Source of the DNA: Aquirhabdus sp.
GTDB taxonomy: Bacteria > Pseudomonadota > Gammaproteobacteria > Pseudomonadales > Moraxellaceae
Assembly (NCBI GenBank): GCA_030150135.1
Contig: JASLGO010000106.1
Location: forward strand, 1-52,902
Direction of reading: 5' to 3'
DNA length: 52,902 bases
Part shown: piece after piece, positions 25,115-34,303 of the stretch
Layout: each line of letters opens with the position of its first letter
How positions within the stretch are numbered: the first letter of the stretch is position 1
Notes under the pieces: generated by a model
What the model was told of the DNA's origin: nothing
Seen by the model: only the letters and a program-made list of their open reading frames with translations
The model's database searches: none
Translations under genes and position numbers: made by a program

Positions 25115-25924
25115 ATGAATTTAACACATGCATATTGGTCAATCATCACAGGTTTTATCATGAGTATGTCTGCAACAGCTTATGCAGATTTATTACAATC
25201 TAATCCCGCTTCGATGATGCCAGTGACAACTTCAACGACTGCTCCTGTGGTTGTTAGCGGGACTGCGCCTGATGATGCGACGAAACAAGCAATATTGGCG
25301 CGATTACGCGAACTATATGGTGAACGTGTTGTTGATCAATTGAAAGTTGGCCATGTACGTACGCCACCACAATGGTCTCAGACGGTGTTAGCCAGTATTC
25401 AACCGAATTTAAAAAATGTGACACAAGGACGCTTGGATATTTCTGGTGCTAACATCACATTGCACGGCAATGTAACAAGTGATGGGATGCGTTCACAGTT
25501 AGAGACACAGCTCGGACAAGGACTACCAGCAGCCTATACCGTCAATAATAAACTTGAGGTCGTCGCACCTGAGCAAGCAGTTGTTGATAAAGCGCTAGCC
25601 AATCGAATTATTGAGTTTCAATCGGGGAGTGCCGTGCTGACACCAGTTGGTCAAGGAATTTTGAACGATATGGCGATCGCATTAAATAAAGTGGGTGGTC
25701 GCTCGGTTCGTATTATTGGTCATACTGATGATCAAGGAATTCCAACAACGAATTTGGCATTGTCACTGGCGCGTGCAAATGCAGTAAAAGCCTATCTCAT
25801 TACCAAGGGATTGCATGCTGAATCATTGAACGCCCAAGGTTTGGGTTCAACGAAACCCATAGCGGATAATGCAACTGATGAAGGACGTCGTCGTAATCGT
25901 CGGATTGAGTTTGATGTGTTGTAA
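25115..25924 (+). CDS. tagN: T6SS-associated OmpA-like peptidoglycan-binding protein TagN
   Basis: A 269-residue exported protein. Residues 1-24 form a signal peptide ending TAYA. Residues ~85-155 look like a BON-type domain (ISGANITLHGNVTSDGMRSQ). The C-terminal domain (~165-269) is OmpA-like, with IEFQSGSAVLTPVGQ, IIGHTDDQG, NLALSLARANAVKAYL and GRRRNRRIEF; the Asp and Arg that hold diaminopimelate are within HTDDQ and RRRNRR. It likely tethers the secretion complex to the cell wall, which would make up for TssL lacking such a domain. It ends the right arm before a strong bidirectional terminator. Confidence 0.88.
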   Translation: MNLTHAYWSIITGFIMSMSATAYADLLQSNPASMMPVTTSTTAPVVVSGTAPDDATKQAILARLRELYGERVVDQLKVGHVRTPPQWSQTVLASIQPNLKNVTQGRLDISGANITLHGNVTSDGMRSQLETQLGQGLPAAYTVNNKLEVVAPEQAVVDKALANRIIEFQSGSAVLTPVGQGILNDMAIALNKVGGRSVRIIGHTDDQGIPTTNLALSLARANAVKAYLITKGLHAESLNAQGLGSTKPIADNATDEGRRRNRRIEFDVL

Positions 25925-25951
25925 GTGTGGGTAGCAGAAATAATTTTATGA

Positions 25952-25985
25952 TAACCACCAAACTGAATTGGTGGTTATTTTCAAT
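25952..25985. terminator. Bidirectional terminator between tagN and the enoyl-CoA hydratase gene
   Basis: A perfect 10-bp stem (TAACCACCAA at 25952-25961, TTGGTGGTTA at 25968-25977) with a 6-nt loop. TTTTCAATTTT follows on the + strand and an A-rich run precedes it, so it can serve both convergent genes. Confidence 0.85.
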
Positions 25986-26001
25986 TTTAACTGTGATCGA
26001 A

Positions 26002-26802
26002 TTAATCAAATTGTCTAAAATTTGGTGCGCGTTTTTCTTTGAATGCAGTTAAAGCTTCGGTCATCGCAGGTGATTTGACGCGCTGACCAAAGGTATGTGC
26101 TTCAGCATTAATGCGATCAATTCCTGTTGTTGGCGTTTCATCGCGTAGCATGGCTTTGGTTGCTTTGATGGAGACTGCTGGGAATTGAGTTAATTTTAGA
26201 GCTTTAGCACGCGCATGTGCATAAACATCATCAGCAATGATTTGATTGACAAGCCCAGCACTGAGAGCGGTTTCTGCGGTAAAGACTTCCGCAAGCAACA
26301 GCAGCTCGGCTGCTTTTAAATAACCCGCACGTTGTGGCAAGAGCAAGGTGGATGCACCTTCAGGTGTCAGACCGAGACTTAAAAATGGCATTTGGAATTT
26401 TGCGGTTGCATCGCAATACACCAAATCAGCATGGAGCAAGATAGTTGTTCCGATTCCAATTGCAACGCCACGTACTGCAACCACTAAGGGTTTAGACAAT
26501 GCATTGGCTGCGCGTAACAAACGAAATGGCGGCGCGTCTACCATCGGTTTATCGCTTTTTGCCTCAATCGCGAAATCTTGTAGATCATTGCCAGCCGTGA
26601 AATCTTGTTCACCACGGAGCAACACGACACGTACAGCTGGATCAGCATCAACCTCAATCAATGCTTGCTCCAACGCAAGATAGAGCGAACCAAAAATTGC
26701 ATTTTTGCGTTCAGGGCGATTTAAGACTAATTCTAAAACGCCTGATTCATCGAGGTGTGCAATTAAATTAGCATGAGGTTGTGTAATGCAGGTGAGTGAC
26801 AT
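26002..26802 (-). CDS. Enoyl-CoA hydratase/isomerase family protein
   Basis: A 266-residue crotonase-fold enzyme. The two oxyanion-hole segments are visible as DFTAGNDLQDF (~residues 66-76) and GVAIGIGTTILLHADLVYC (~111-129). The region where hydratases carry catalytic glutamates reads LGLTPEGASTLLLPQRAG, in which one acidic residue (E) is kept, the pattern of enoyl-CoA isomerases or side-chain hydratases more than of FadB. It probably works in fatty-acid or aromatic-acid breakdown, but the substrate cannot be read from sequence. It converges on the T6SS arm and stands alone. Confidence 0.85.
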   Translation of the reverse strand: MSLTCITQPHANLIAHLDESGVLELVLNRPERKNAIFGSLYLALEQALIEVDADPAVRVVLLRGEQDFTAGNDLQDFAIEAKSDKPMVDAPPFRLLRAANALSKPLVVAVRGVAIGIGTTILLHADLVYCDATAKFQMPFLSLGLTPEGASTLLLPQRAGYLKAAELLLLAEVFTAETALSAGLVNQIIADDVYAHARAKALKLTQFPAVSIKATKAMLRDETPTTGIDRINAEAHTFGQRVKSPAMTEALTAFKEKRAPNFRQFD

Positions 26803-26892
26803 GGATGTGCTCTCAATAAGTGAAGAATCATAGACAACCTTCGATAGAAAGTTGTCATATGTCGTTGTACAGTCTAGTGTATTTAAACAATA

Positions 26893-27612
26893 TTACCAGA
26901 TCGATGCTTTGTCCGTTTTTACTGCATCGATCATATCTGGAACTCGAGAGTCATCAGGCATTAAGCGTTGATATTCTTTTAGCTCTTCAAGTGCTTTTTG
27001 CTTTTTATTAAGCTGTAAATAGGCATTAGCAAGTGAGAGATGAGCTTCGTTATAGCCACCTTTTGCTGCTTTATTAAGGTAAGGAATACCTTCAGTCATA
27101 CCACCACCTTCAGACAGCAATACGCCAAACCAGAAGTTGGTTTCAGGATCTTTAGGGTCTTGCTTGAGTGCGCGGCGGATATAGTTGTCTGCATTGGTTG
27201 TGGTGTTTGAGCCCACATCCAAATTACGTGCTAAACCATTTGCTTTAAATCCTTGCAGCAGTTGTGCATGAGTTGCACGTGGATTAGAGGCGATTGGGTT
27301 CAGTGTCTTGAGTAGATCTTTGACTTCTGCTTCAGCTGCGTGACGCGCACGTTGGTTGGTGAAATGCGGTGGGTAATGTCTTGCGTATTTACCCATCAGC
27401 AGAATACGTGCATCAATATTTGAGCGATCAATTGCTTTAATCTCAATCGCTAAAGGATCTTCAGGCACAGGTGGCACAACTAATGCTGGTAATACTGGCA
27501 CAGGTGCGGGTTGTGGCGGTGGAGCAACTTTTGTTTCTTGGCATGCTGCGAGTGTCAACGCAGCGAGAATGGATGCAGTGAGTAGACTATGTTTTAGATC
27601 GAGTTTTAGCAT
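26893..27612 (-). CDS. TPR/Sel1-like repeat lipoprotein
   Basis: A predicted outer-membrane or periplasmic lipoprotein of 239 residues: signal segment LLTASILAALTLAAC with lipobox Cys24, then a Pro/Val-rich linker (PPPQPAPVPVLPALVVPP). From residue ~130 there are TPR-like helices (NYIRRALKQDPKDPETNFWFG; GIPYLNKAAKGGYNEAHLSLANAYL; ALEELKEYQRLMPDD). The start at 27612 gives a normal signal peptide; an in-frame ATG at 27627 is possible and the frame is open to 27651. Function is unknown; TPR lipoproteins often scaffold envelope complexes. Confidence 0.82.
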   Translation of the reverse strand: MLKLDLKHSLLTASILAALTLAACQETKVAPPPQPAPVPVLPALVVPPVPEDPLAIEIKAIDRSNIDARILLMGKYARHYPPHFTNQRARHAAEAEVKDLLKTLNPIASNPRATHAQLLQGFKANGLARNLDVGSNTTTNADNYIRRALKQDPKDPETNFWFGVLLSEGGGMTEGIPYLNKAAKGGYNEAHLSLANAYLQLNKKQKALEELKEYQRLMPDDSRVPDMIDAVKTDKASIW

Positions 27613-27830
27613 GTTTTTGAATTCCATGTCGTAAGTGATAAAACTGAGCATTCAACTTTGATAACTGCTTGGCATAAATCTAACTATATCTAGTGGTTAT
27701 GTTCAGCGAGTACCTGTTATTTCAGTATTTAAAGACTATAACCCAAAAAAATTAAATAACAACCGCAAAAATATGCACTCTCGTTGTAAAACCGCAACAG
27801 AAGAAGGGTGCTGTATTTAGGTTGTAATAG

Positions 27831-28628
27831 TTACTTTTGAGGCTGTGATGAGCCCTTACAATCTTGAATGATGCTTAAATCATCTTCATTGAGTGGCTGA
27901 TTTTTTTCATCACAAAATTTTGGATTAAGCTGGCAGACACTTTCGCACATTTTATCGATGCGTTTATCGGTCGATTGCATGTGATTGAGTAGCACTCGGA
28001 ATGCCTCTGCAACAGGATCAGGAAGATCTGGGGCTGTTGCATAAGGCTGGAATCCAATGGAGTGGGCGTAATCTAAAATCTGGCTTTGTTGCGCAGATGT
28101 AATGGCTTTATCGGTGTCTTTTTCAATAAAACGTGCAGGATTACCCACAACAGTGACTTCAGAAGGAACCGCTTTGGTTACGACTGCATTCGAGCCAATC
28201 TTTGCATTTCTTCCAACGGTAAATGGACCGAGCACCTTTGCTCCCGCACCGACTACAACACCATCTTCGAGTGTTGGATGGCGTTTGCCTTTTTGCCATG
28301 TTGTGCCGCCTAAGGTGACACCATGGTAGAGTGTGACATCATCACCGATTTCAGCAGTTTCACCAATCACCACACCCATGCCGTGATCAATGAATAAACG
28401 ACGACCGATTTTTGCTGCGGGATGAATTTCGATGCCTGTTAAGAATCGATTAAACATGGAAATGCCACGAGCAGTGCCTTTGAGCTTATGTTGCCAAAGT
28501 TTATGTGCTGCGCGGTGTAATAGTACTGCGTGAATACCAGGATAGGTGAGTAGAACTTCGAGCGCACTGCGTGCAGCAGGGTCGCGATCAAACACTGCTT
28601 GAATGTCTTCTTGAAGTTGGTCAAACAT
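27831..28628 (-). CDS. cysE: Serine O-acetyltransferase
   Basis: CysE makes O-acetyl-L-serine from serine and acetyl-CoA, the first step of cysteine synthesis. The 265-residue protein has the short N-terminal helical region (EVLLTYPGIHAVLLHRAAHKLW) and a left-handed beta-helix of hexapeptide repeats (IEIHPAAKIGRRLFIDHGMG, IGETAEIGDDVTLYHGVTLG, GAGAKVLGPFTVGRNAKIG). The catalytic His lies in FIDHGMG and the substrate His in LYHGVTLGG. A ~60-residue hydrophilic tail after the beta-helix is longer than usual and contains Cys residues (CESVCQLNPKFCDE). Its neighbour trmJ is a common partner. Confidence 0.95.
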   Translation of the reverse strand: MFDQLQEDIQAVFDRDPAARSALEVLLTYPGIHAVLLHRAAHKLWQHKLKGTARGISMFNRFLTGIEIHPAAKIGRRLFIDHGMGVVIGETAEIGDDVTLYHGVTLGGTTWQKGKRHPTLEDGVVVGAGAKVLGPFTVGRNAKIGSNAVVTKAVPSEVTVVGNPARFIEKDTDKAITSAQQSQILDYAHSIGFQPYATAPDLPDPVAEAFRVLLNHMQSTDKRIDKMCESVCQLNPKFCDEKNQPLNEDDLSIIQDCKGSSQPQK

Positions 28629-28748
28629 TATTCGATGCCTATCAGGGAAGATTTAGACCTGATTTTAGTATTTCTACGATCTATATTGCTATTTTTTATA
28701 TGACTAATTTTGACTGTGTAGTCTTTTATTTAGTCGATCAAATTGATT

Positions 28749-29639
28749 TTAAGATGATTCATCATGGTTTGATTGTAAAGGTTCTACAGGTGTTGTCGGC
28801 TGACGCAGTGATGTAGGCGGCCATGTCCCTTTACTCAGTGCTTGTACTCGACCAAAAATTCCACGCAATAAGTTGTATTCCATACGGTCGAGTCTGACGC
28901 GACCAAATAAACGACGGAGGCGTAGTGGTAATAAACGTGGATTATTAGGATCCAAGAAATCAATATCCGCAAGCATGGCTTCAAGATGTGGGTAAAACTG
29001 CTGCATCATAGCTTGATCGACCAATGGTTCATCCCACTGCATGTGTCCGAGCAGAGGCATTTGGTTTACTTCAGGAGTCGTTGATTCAGAAGTCATTTGT
29101 GAGTTGTGTTGTTCGTGTGTCAAAGCGTTCATGCGAAGTTCATAGCATACGACTTGAATCGCAGCAGAAACATTGAGGACGCCATATTCTTCATTGACGG
29201 GAATGGTGAGATGATATTGTGCTTGGGCAAGCTCCTCATTGGTAAGGCCTCGATCTTCACGGCCAAAGACGATGGCAATATCACCATGTTGCGTTTCATT
29301 CACGGCAAGTTGTGTGGCAGGTCGAACATCGAGTAAAGGCCAAGGGATTGTGCGACTACGTGCACTTGTGCCAAAGACCAAAACACAATCAGCGATCGCT
29401 TCTTCGAGCGTATCGACGATGGTGACTTGTTCTAAAATATCGACTGCACCAGCAGCTAGGGCAGTGGCATCAGGACTTGGAAATGTTTTTGGGTCAACGA
29501 GCGTGAGGCGAGATAAGCCCATCGTTTTCATGGCTCGTGCTGCCGCGCCAATATTGGCAGGCAATGTCGTGTTGACCATGACGATGCGGATACGATCTAA
29601 AGTTGATGGATGTTGATTGACGGTTTTTACAGCATCCAC
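28749..29639 (-). CDS. trmJ: tRNA (Cm/Um32) 2'-O-methyltransferase TrmJ
   Basis: TrmJ is a SPOUT methyltransferase that modifies position 32 of certain tRNAs. The 296-residue protein shows the family start DRIRIVMVNTTLPANIGAAARAMKTMGL, the GDIAIVFGREDRGLTNEEL segment and the trefoil-knot end IPVNEEYGVLNVSAAIQVVCYELR. The start is a GTG at 29639; the next ATG would cut into the first beta strand. A C-terminal region includes FGRVRLDRMEYNLLRGIFGRV, also typical. It precedes cysE in the same direction with a ~120-bp gap. Confidence 0.92.
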   Translation of the reverse strand: MDAVKTVNQHPSTLDRIRIVMVNTTLPANIGAAARAMKTMGLSRLTLVDPKTFPSPDATALAAGAVDILEQVTIVDTLEEAIADCVLVFGTSARSRTIPWPLLDVRPATQLAVNETQHGDIAIVFGREDRGLTNEELAQAQYHLTIPVNEEYGVLNVSAAIQVVCYELRMNALTHEQHNSQMTSESTTPEVNQMPLLGHMQWDEPLVDQAMMQQFYPHLEAMLADIDFLDPNNPRLLPLRLRRLFGRVRLDRMEYNLLRGIFGRVQALSKGTWPPTSLRQPTTPVEPLQSNHDESS

Positions 29640-29720
29640 AATGACGCACTCACTGACTTCAATAAAGACTCAGTATTTTACAGGAATCTAATCCTGTGTG
29701 TGTACAAGTGGTTGTTTAAT

Positions 29721-30065
29721 TTAAACCATTTCGTGTTGCAAAAAACGAGTGACGCGTTGTAATTCTTCTTGTGTCGCGTGTAACAGTACATCGCTGTGTT
29801 GCAAGCGATTTTCTTTGCACGCCAAGAGTAGTTTTTGGCAATATGCAGCAAGACCTGTTGCACCTAGATTGATGCTTTCGCCTTTGAGTAATGCAATTGC
29901 AGGCGCTGCGTTTGAGTTTTCTGAATGCTCGAATGCATGTTGAATGGTGCGCATTGCTGTCGAGCTTTCACGAACGAAAGTCTGGATGAGATTTTCATAT
30001 TCGTCGCCTAAGAGATCTCTTAGTTCGAGCAACTGAACGGTATTGATCGGTTCTGCCATGGCCAT
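29721..30065 (-). CDS. HPt-like domain protein lacking the phospho-accepting histidine
   Basis: This 114-residue all-helical protein has the shape of a histidine phosphotransfer (HPt) domain: LRDLLGDEYENLIQTFVRES at the N-terminus and LLKGESINLGATGLAAYCQKL in the middle. In a working HPt the middle motif reads AHxLKGSS. Here the sequence is IALLKGES, so Ala58 stands where the phospho-accepting His should be. It therefore may bind a response regulator or kinase without relaying phosphate. It lies 118 bp downstream of dnaE in the same direction, with no kinase or regulator gene nearby. The fold call is by eye. Confidence 0.72.
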   Translation of the reverse strand: MAMAEPINTVQLLELRDLLGDEYENLIQTFVRESSTAMRTIQHAFEHSENSNAAPAIALLKGESINLGATGLAAYCQKLLLACKENRLQHSDVLLHATQEELQRVTRFLQHEMV

Positions 30066-30183
30066 CTCTGTTTTTTAGTTTCTATTCTAAGGCGACACTA
30101 GATATCGGCGACGTTATTATAGTTCACGAAAAAATACAATATCTCAGTGGATGGACGATCAATAATATGAAATCAATGGTTTG

Positions 30184-33100
30184 TTAACCAGTTCTCGCTT
30201 CCGCAGCTTGAGTTTTTCGCTGATAGAGGACGTTGACCGCAGTTTTTCCAAAGTGTTCACGGAGTTGCTTCAATAGTTCATCTTCTGGGCGAACGTACCA
30301 ACGTTCACCCACACTTATTGTTGCTTTTGAGTAAGTATGATCAATTTGGAATTGTAGTGGTACGTGCCGCTGTTCAGTTGTAGTTTCATGAGTAAATTCA
30401 GGCAAAATCGCTTGTAGGCGTTTAGCAATATCGGGCGTTAACGTGTCTTGGGTCAGTGTTAAAGAAATCGCTTCTGTTCGACGACTACGGATTTCGTTCA
30501 TCGTGAATGCTTTACGCAAACGACCAATTGGGTGGTCGTAGCCTTCGCGCTCACTGATTTCACCTTCGATGACAATTATCGTGTCGATCTTTAAAGTGTC
30601 TTTGTAGCGTGCAAAATTCTCATGAGTACAATTGACTTCCAAGCGCGCGCTACCATCATCCAAGGTCACAACAACGCGGTTTGGAAAGTTAGCGACATCG
30701 AGTATTAATCCCGCAAAAACGGTTGTGACGCCACGTCGTGTTGCTTCAATATCAGCCAATTTACAGCGGATAAAGTTTTTCAGCTCTGCGGCATAGACAT
30801 CAATTGGATGACCAGTCAAATATAGTCCAAGCGTATCTTTTTCACCTTTTAGGCGGATTTCATCAGCCCAAGCGGGTACTTTGGGTGGTGCTTGGCGAGC
30901 AGGAACTTCGATTTCACCAAAGAGATCGAAGATGCCACTGTCGTGGTTCTGGCGGGTTTGTTCGGCAGCTTGTACGGCTTCCTCGAGCTGGCTTGCCAAG
31001 ACCGAACGGAATTCGCCTCGTGCGCTACTTTCGGTTTCTTCAGTCAAACAATCCAGTGCACCAGAACGAATGAGTGCTTCAAGTGTCCGTTTATTGGCTT
31101 TTTTCAAGTCAATCCGCTGGCAGAAATCAAAGATATCTTTAAACTCGCCACCTTGTTTACGAGCTTCCATGACGGATTCCATGGCAGCTTCACCAACGCC
31201 TTTAATCGCACCTAGACCATAGATGATGGTGCCTGCATCGGATGCCTTGAAACGATAATCAGACCAGTTGACCGATGGTGGCAGAATTTTTAAACCCAAA
31301 TCACGGCAATCACTGATTAAAAATACAATGTTATCAGTATTTTGCATTTCTGAAGAGAGAACGGCCGCCATAAATTCAGATGGATAGTGAGCTTTTAACC
31401 AAGCCGTATGATACGAAACAAGTGCATACGCAGCAGCGTGAGACTTATTGAAACCATAGCCCGCAAACTTTTCGATATAGTCAAAAATTTCATTGGCTTT
31501 CTTTTCATCAATGCCTTTGGTTGCCGCACCTTCGACGAAAGTCACGCGCTGTTTAACCATTTCTTCGGGTTTTTTCTTACCCATCGCACGGCGGAGTAAG
31601 TCCGCACCACCGAGTGAATAGCCTGCGCAAACCTGAGCCGCTTGCATCACCTGTTCTTGATAAACCATGACACCATAGGTTGGTTTGAGGACATCGGTCA
31701 GGAGTGGATGTAAATATTCAAAATCCATCCCGTGCATCCGACTAATAAAGTCGGGAATCAGATCCATTGGACCTGGGCGATAGAGCGCCACAAACGCAAT
31801 AATTTCTTCAAACTTGCTTGGTTTTGCCTCTTTCAGCATGCGTTTCATGCCGCTACTTTCAAGCTGGAATACAGCGGTTGTTTTAGCTTCTTGAAGAATT
31901 TTGTATGCTAAATTGTCATCCAGCGGAATCTGGGTGAGATCTAATTGTGACTTACCACTTTTTGCATTTCGAGCATTGATTGCATCGACGGCTTGATCGA
32001 TCACGGTCAGGTTACGTAATCCCAAGAAGTCGAACTTAACTAATCCAACTTGTTCCACATCGTCTTTGTCAAACTGACTAACCCGTGAGCCTTCGTCATC
32101 ACAATACACTGCCGAGAAATCACTGATCTTACTTGGCGCGATCAGTACACCGCCCGCATGCTTACCGACATTTCGAGTGATGCCTTCCAGCTTGGTGGCC
32201 ATTTCCCAGATTTCATTGACATCATCGTAATCAGAACCTGTTTGATTCATGACTAAGTCTTTTAACTGCGGCTCGACTTCCAAAGCATCTTTCAACGTAA
32301 TCCCTGGAGGTTTACTCGGAATTAATCGGGAGATGCGGTCACCTAAACCAAAGGGTTTTCCGAGGACACGAGTGACGTCTCGAACAGCACCTTTTGCTGC
32401 CATCGTACCGAATGTAATGATCTGAGAAACGGCTTCTCGACCATACGTATTTGCAACATAATCAATCACACGATCACGACCTGCGATACAAAAATCGATA
32501 TCGAAGTCTGGCATCGAAACGCGTTCAGGGTTCAAGAAGCGTTCAAAGAGCAAATCGTATTTGAGCGGATCAAGGTCTGTAATTCCAAGACTATACGCCA
32601 CTAAAGATCCTGCACCTGATCCACGACCTGGACCGACTGGCACGCCATTGTTTTTTGACCAACGGATAAAATCCATAACAATCAAAAAGTAACCTGGGAA
32701 TCCCATGTCGTTGATGGTTTTAATTTCAAAGGCAAGACGGTCATCATAGGTTTTTCGGCGTGTTTCCCAGTCATCAGGTTTGGTGGGATAAAGATGATCC
32801 AGACGTTTATTTAAACCTTCTTTGGAAATTTCCTCAAAAAAACGTGCAATGTCATAACCTTCTGGCACAGGGAAGTCGGGGAGGTAGTTTTTTCCGAGTT
32901 CGATGGTGACAGTACAGCGTTTCGCAATTTCTACCGTGTTTTGAATAGCTTCAGGTACATCGGAAAATAGCTCAACCATTTCCTCAGTATTTTTAAAATA
33001 TTGTTCGCTGGTGTATTCGCGCGGACGGCGTTCATCTGCCAAGACAAAACTACTCGCGATGCAGACACGTGCTTCATGAGCATCAAAGTCATCACTGACT

Positions 33101-33687
33101 AGAAAGCGAACATCATTTTGCGCAACAACAGGGATTTGTAAGCGTTCTGCAAGTTCTAGTGCAGCATCAACATAAGCACTTTCGCCGATGCGACCTGTCC
33201 GTGAAATAGTAAGATAAACTCGATCACCAAAGTGATTGCGCCATGTTTCAAGTAGTGTTTCCGCACGTTCTGGTGTCGCGCTTCTGAGTGCTTGACCGAC
33301 ATCACTGTTTTGTCCTAATAGCACAATCAAGCCATTATTTTTATTGAATATCCACTGGTTTTTAATCAGTGGTGTTCCCAATGTTAGGCCTTCAATATAG
33401 CCTTGCGACACAACTTCAGTCAGATGTCTCCACCCGATTTGATTCATGGCGAGCAGTGTGACACGACCAAGATTATCCTCTAGACGCACTTCGCTGCCGA
33501 GAATCGGTTTGACACCTTCAGAACGACAAGCCTTATAAAACTTCACCGCAGCGTGGAGATTTGATAAGTCAGTGAGTGCAAGCGCAGGCATATTGCAGAC
33601 AGCTGCTTGTTTGACAAGTTCGTCAACACGAGCAATTGAATCAATAATCGAAAATTCGCTATGTACACCCAGATGAATAAAAGTCAT
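30184..33687 (-). CDS. dnaE: DNA polymerase III alpha subunit
   Basis: DnaE is the replicative polymerase catalytic subunit. The 1167-residue product fits the ~1160 typical length. It opens with the PHP domain (MTFIHLGVHSEFSIIDSIAR), and carries the palm motifs GPGRGSGAGSLVAY and PDFDIDFCIAGRDRVIDYV (catalytic Asp residues), the finger region, and a C-terminal OB-fold (VVVTLDDGSARLEVNC). The frame is open 72 bp further upstream, but the ATG at 33687 matches the conserved DnaE start. The HPt-like gene follows in the same direction. Confidence 0.97.
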   Translation of the reverse strand: MTFIHLGVHSEFSIIDSIARVDELVKQAAVCNMPALALTDLSNLHAAVKFYKACRSEGVKPILGSEVRLEDNLGRVTLLAMNQIGWRHLTEVVSQGYIEGLTLGTPLIKNQWIFNKNNGLIVLLGQNSDVGQALRSATPERAETLLETWRNHFGDRVYLTISRTGRIGESAYVDAALELAERLQIPVVAQNDVRFLVSDDFDAHEARVCIASSFVLADERRPREYTSEQYFKNTEEMVELFSDVPEAIQNTVEIAKRCTVTIELGKNYLPDFPVPEGYDIARFFEEISKEGLNKRLDHLYPTKPDDWETRRKTYDDRLAFEIKTINDMGFPGYFLIVMDFIRWSKNNGVPVGPGRGSGAGSLVAYSLGITDLDPLKYDLLFERFLNPERVSMPDFDIDFCIAGRDRVIDYVANTYGREAVSQIITFGTMAAKGAVRDVTRVLGKPFGLGDRISRLIPSKPPGITLKDALEVEPQLKDLVMNQTGSDYDDVNEIWEMATKLEGITRNVGKHAGGVLIAPSKISDFSAVYCDDEGSRVSQFDKDDVEQVGLVKFDFLGLRNLTVIDQAVDAINARNAKSGKSQLDLTQIPLDDNLAYKILQEAKTTAVFQLESSGMKRMLKEAKPSKFEEIIAFVALYRPGPMDLIPDFISRMHGMDFEYLHPLLTDVLKPTYGVMVYQEQVMQAAQVCAGYSLGGADLLRRAMGKKKPEEMVKQRVTFVEGAATKGIDEKKANEIFDYIEKFAGYGFNKSHAAAYALVSYHTAWLKAHYPSEFMAAVLSSEMQNTDNIVFLISDCRDLGLKILPPSVNWSDYRFKASDAGTIIYGLGAIKGVGEAAMESVMEARKQGGEFKDIFDFCQRIDLKKANKRTLEALIRSGALDCLTEETESSARGEFRSVLASQLEEAVQAAEQTRQNHDSGIFDLFGEIEVPARQAPPKVPAWADEIRLKGEKDTLGLYLTGHPIDVYAAELKNFIRCKLADIEATRRGVTTVFAGLILDVANFPNRVVVTLDDGSARLEVNCTHENFARYKDTLKIDTIIVIEGEISEREGYDHPIGRLRKAFTMNEIRSRRTEAISLTLTQDTLTPDIAKRLQAILPEFTHETTTEQRHVPLQFQIDHTYSKATISVGERWYVRPEDELLKQLREHFGKTAVNVLYQRKTQAAEARTG

Positions 33688-33889
33688 ATCACGTTCCACT
33701 TCGACGATGAAATTCCTTGGTTGCAATGACAGGTCGCAAGGAGAAAGCGATGATAACACGGGCGTATCGATCGCATAGGCGTACTATCGTGGAAAATTTT
33801 AATAGATAAGTGATTGGGCTTACAAATATGCTGTTCAACACACGTGCGGCGGTTTACTGGAAAAGGTCATTGAATCTGTAAAGCGCAAA

Positions 33890-33930
33890 AAAAACAGAAG
33901 ATCTGCACAGGATATTGATCTTCTGTTTTT
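33890..33930. terminator. Strong bidirectional terminator between a micro-lipoprotein gene and dnaE
   Basis: A perfect 14-bp stem (33890-33903 with 33917-33930; core ACAGAAGATC/GATCTTCTGT) has A-runs on the left and T-runs on the right, so it can end transcripts on both strands. On the minus strand it sits 55 bp past the micro-lipoprotein stop and would insulate dnaE from it. The remainder of 33688-33984 must hold the dnaE promoter; no gene is seen there. Confidence 0.85.
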
Positions 33931-33984
33931 TATTTTCTCGGCAAGACTGTATATCGTTAATGATCATTGAGCGCTTTTGCAGTG

Positions 33985-34089
33985 TTAATCCCAATAACGG
34001 TGATGATGATGCCAATAATCAGGGACGATAATGCAACCGCCAAGGCTTAATGTCATGATCATTAAGATTGGAATAATGAGTTTTTTCAT
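33985..34089 (-). CDS. His-rich micro-lipoprotein (34 residues)
   Basis: A short open frame starts with ATG at 34089 behind a good GAGGAG ribosome site and ends TAA at 33985. It encodes a basic start (MKK), a hydrophobic segment and a lipobox SLGGC with Cys19, leaving a mature peptide of 16 residues: CIIVPDYWHHHHRYWD. The signal peptide and lipobox are visible; four consecutive His among Trp/Tyr suggests metal binding, which is inference. A 14-bp-stem terminator follows it. Very short Moraxellaceae lipoproteins of this sort are easily missed by gene callers. About 265 bp of AT-rich DNA upstream (34090-34354) separates it from the next gene. Confidence 0.7.
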   Translation of the reverse strand: MKKLIIPILMIMTLSLGGCIIVPDYWHHHHRYWD

Positions 34090-34303
34090 GGTGACTCTCC
34101 TCAATGAACAGATCCGTTTCGATACTCAAAATTAACCAAAATAGAAGGTTATGTATTAAGGTCATATTCAGTATAAACGTGAGATTGAGAGAGTTACCTG
34201 TTTAGAACAACACTGACACATTTGTAAAATCCAAAATGCATAGTGTGCAGATTTTGTGGAAAAGCTGAGTTTTTCTATTTTTAGTTTTTGTCTTTTTATT
34301 TGG

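Noticed and set aside
33688..33759. N-terminal extension of dnaE to an ATG at 33759
   Set aside because: The conserved DnaE PHP domain starts exactly at the ATG at 33687; the upstream residues are unlike the family.
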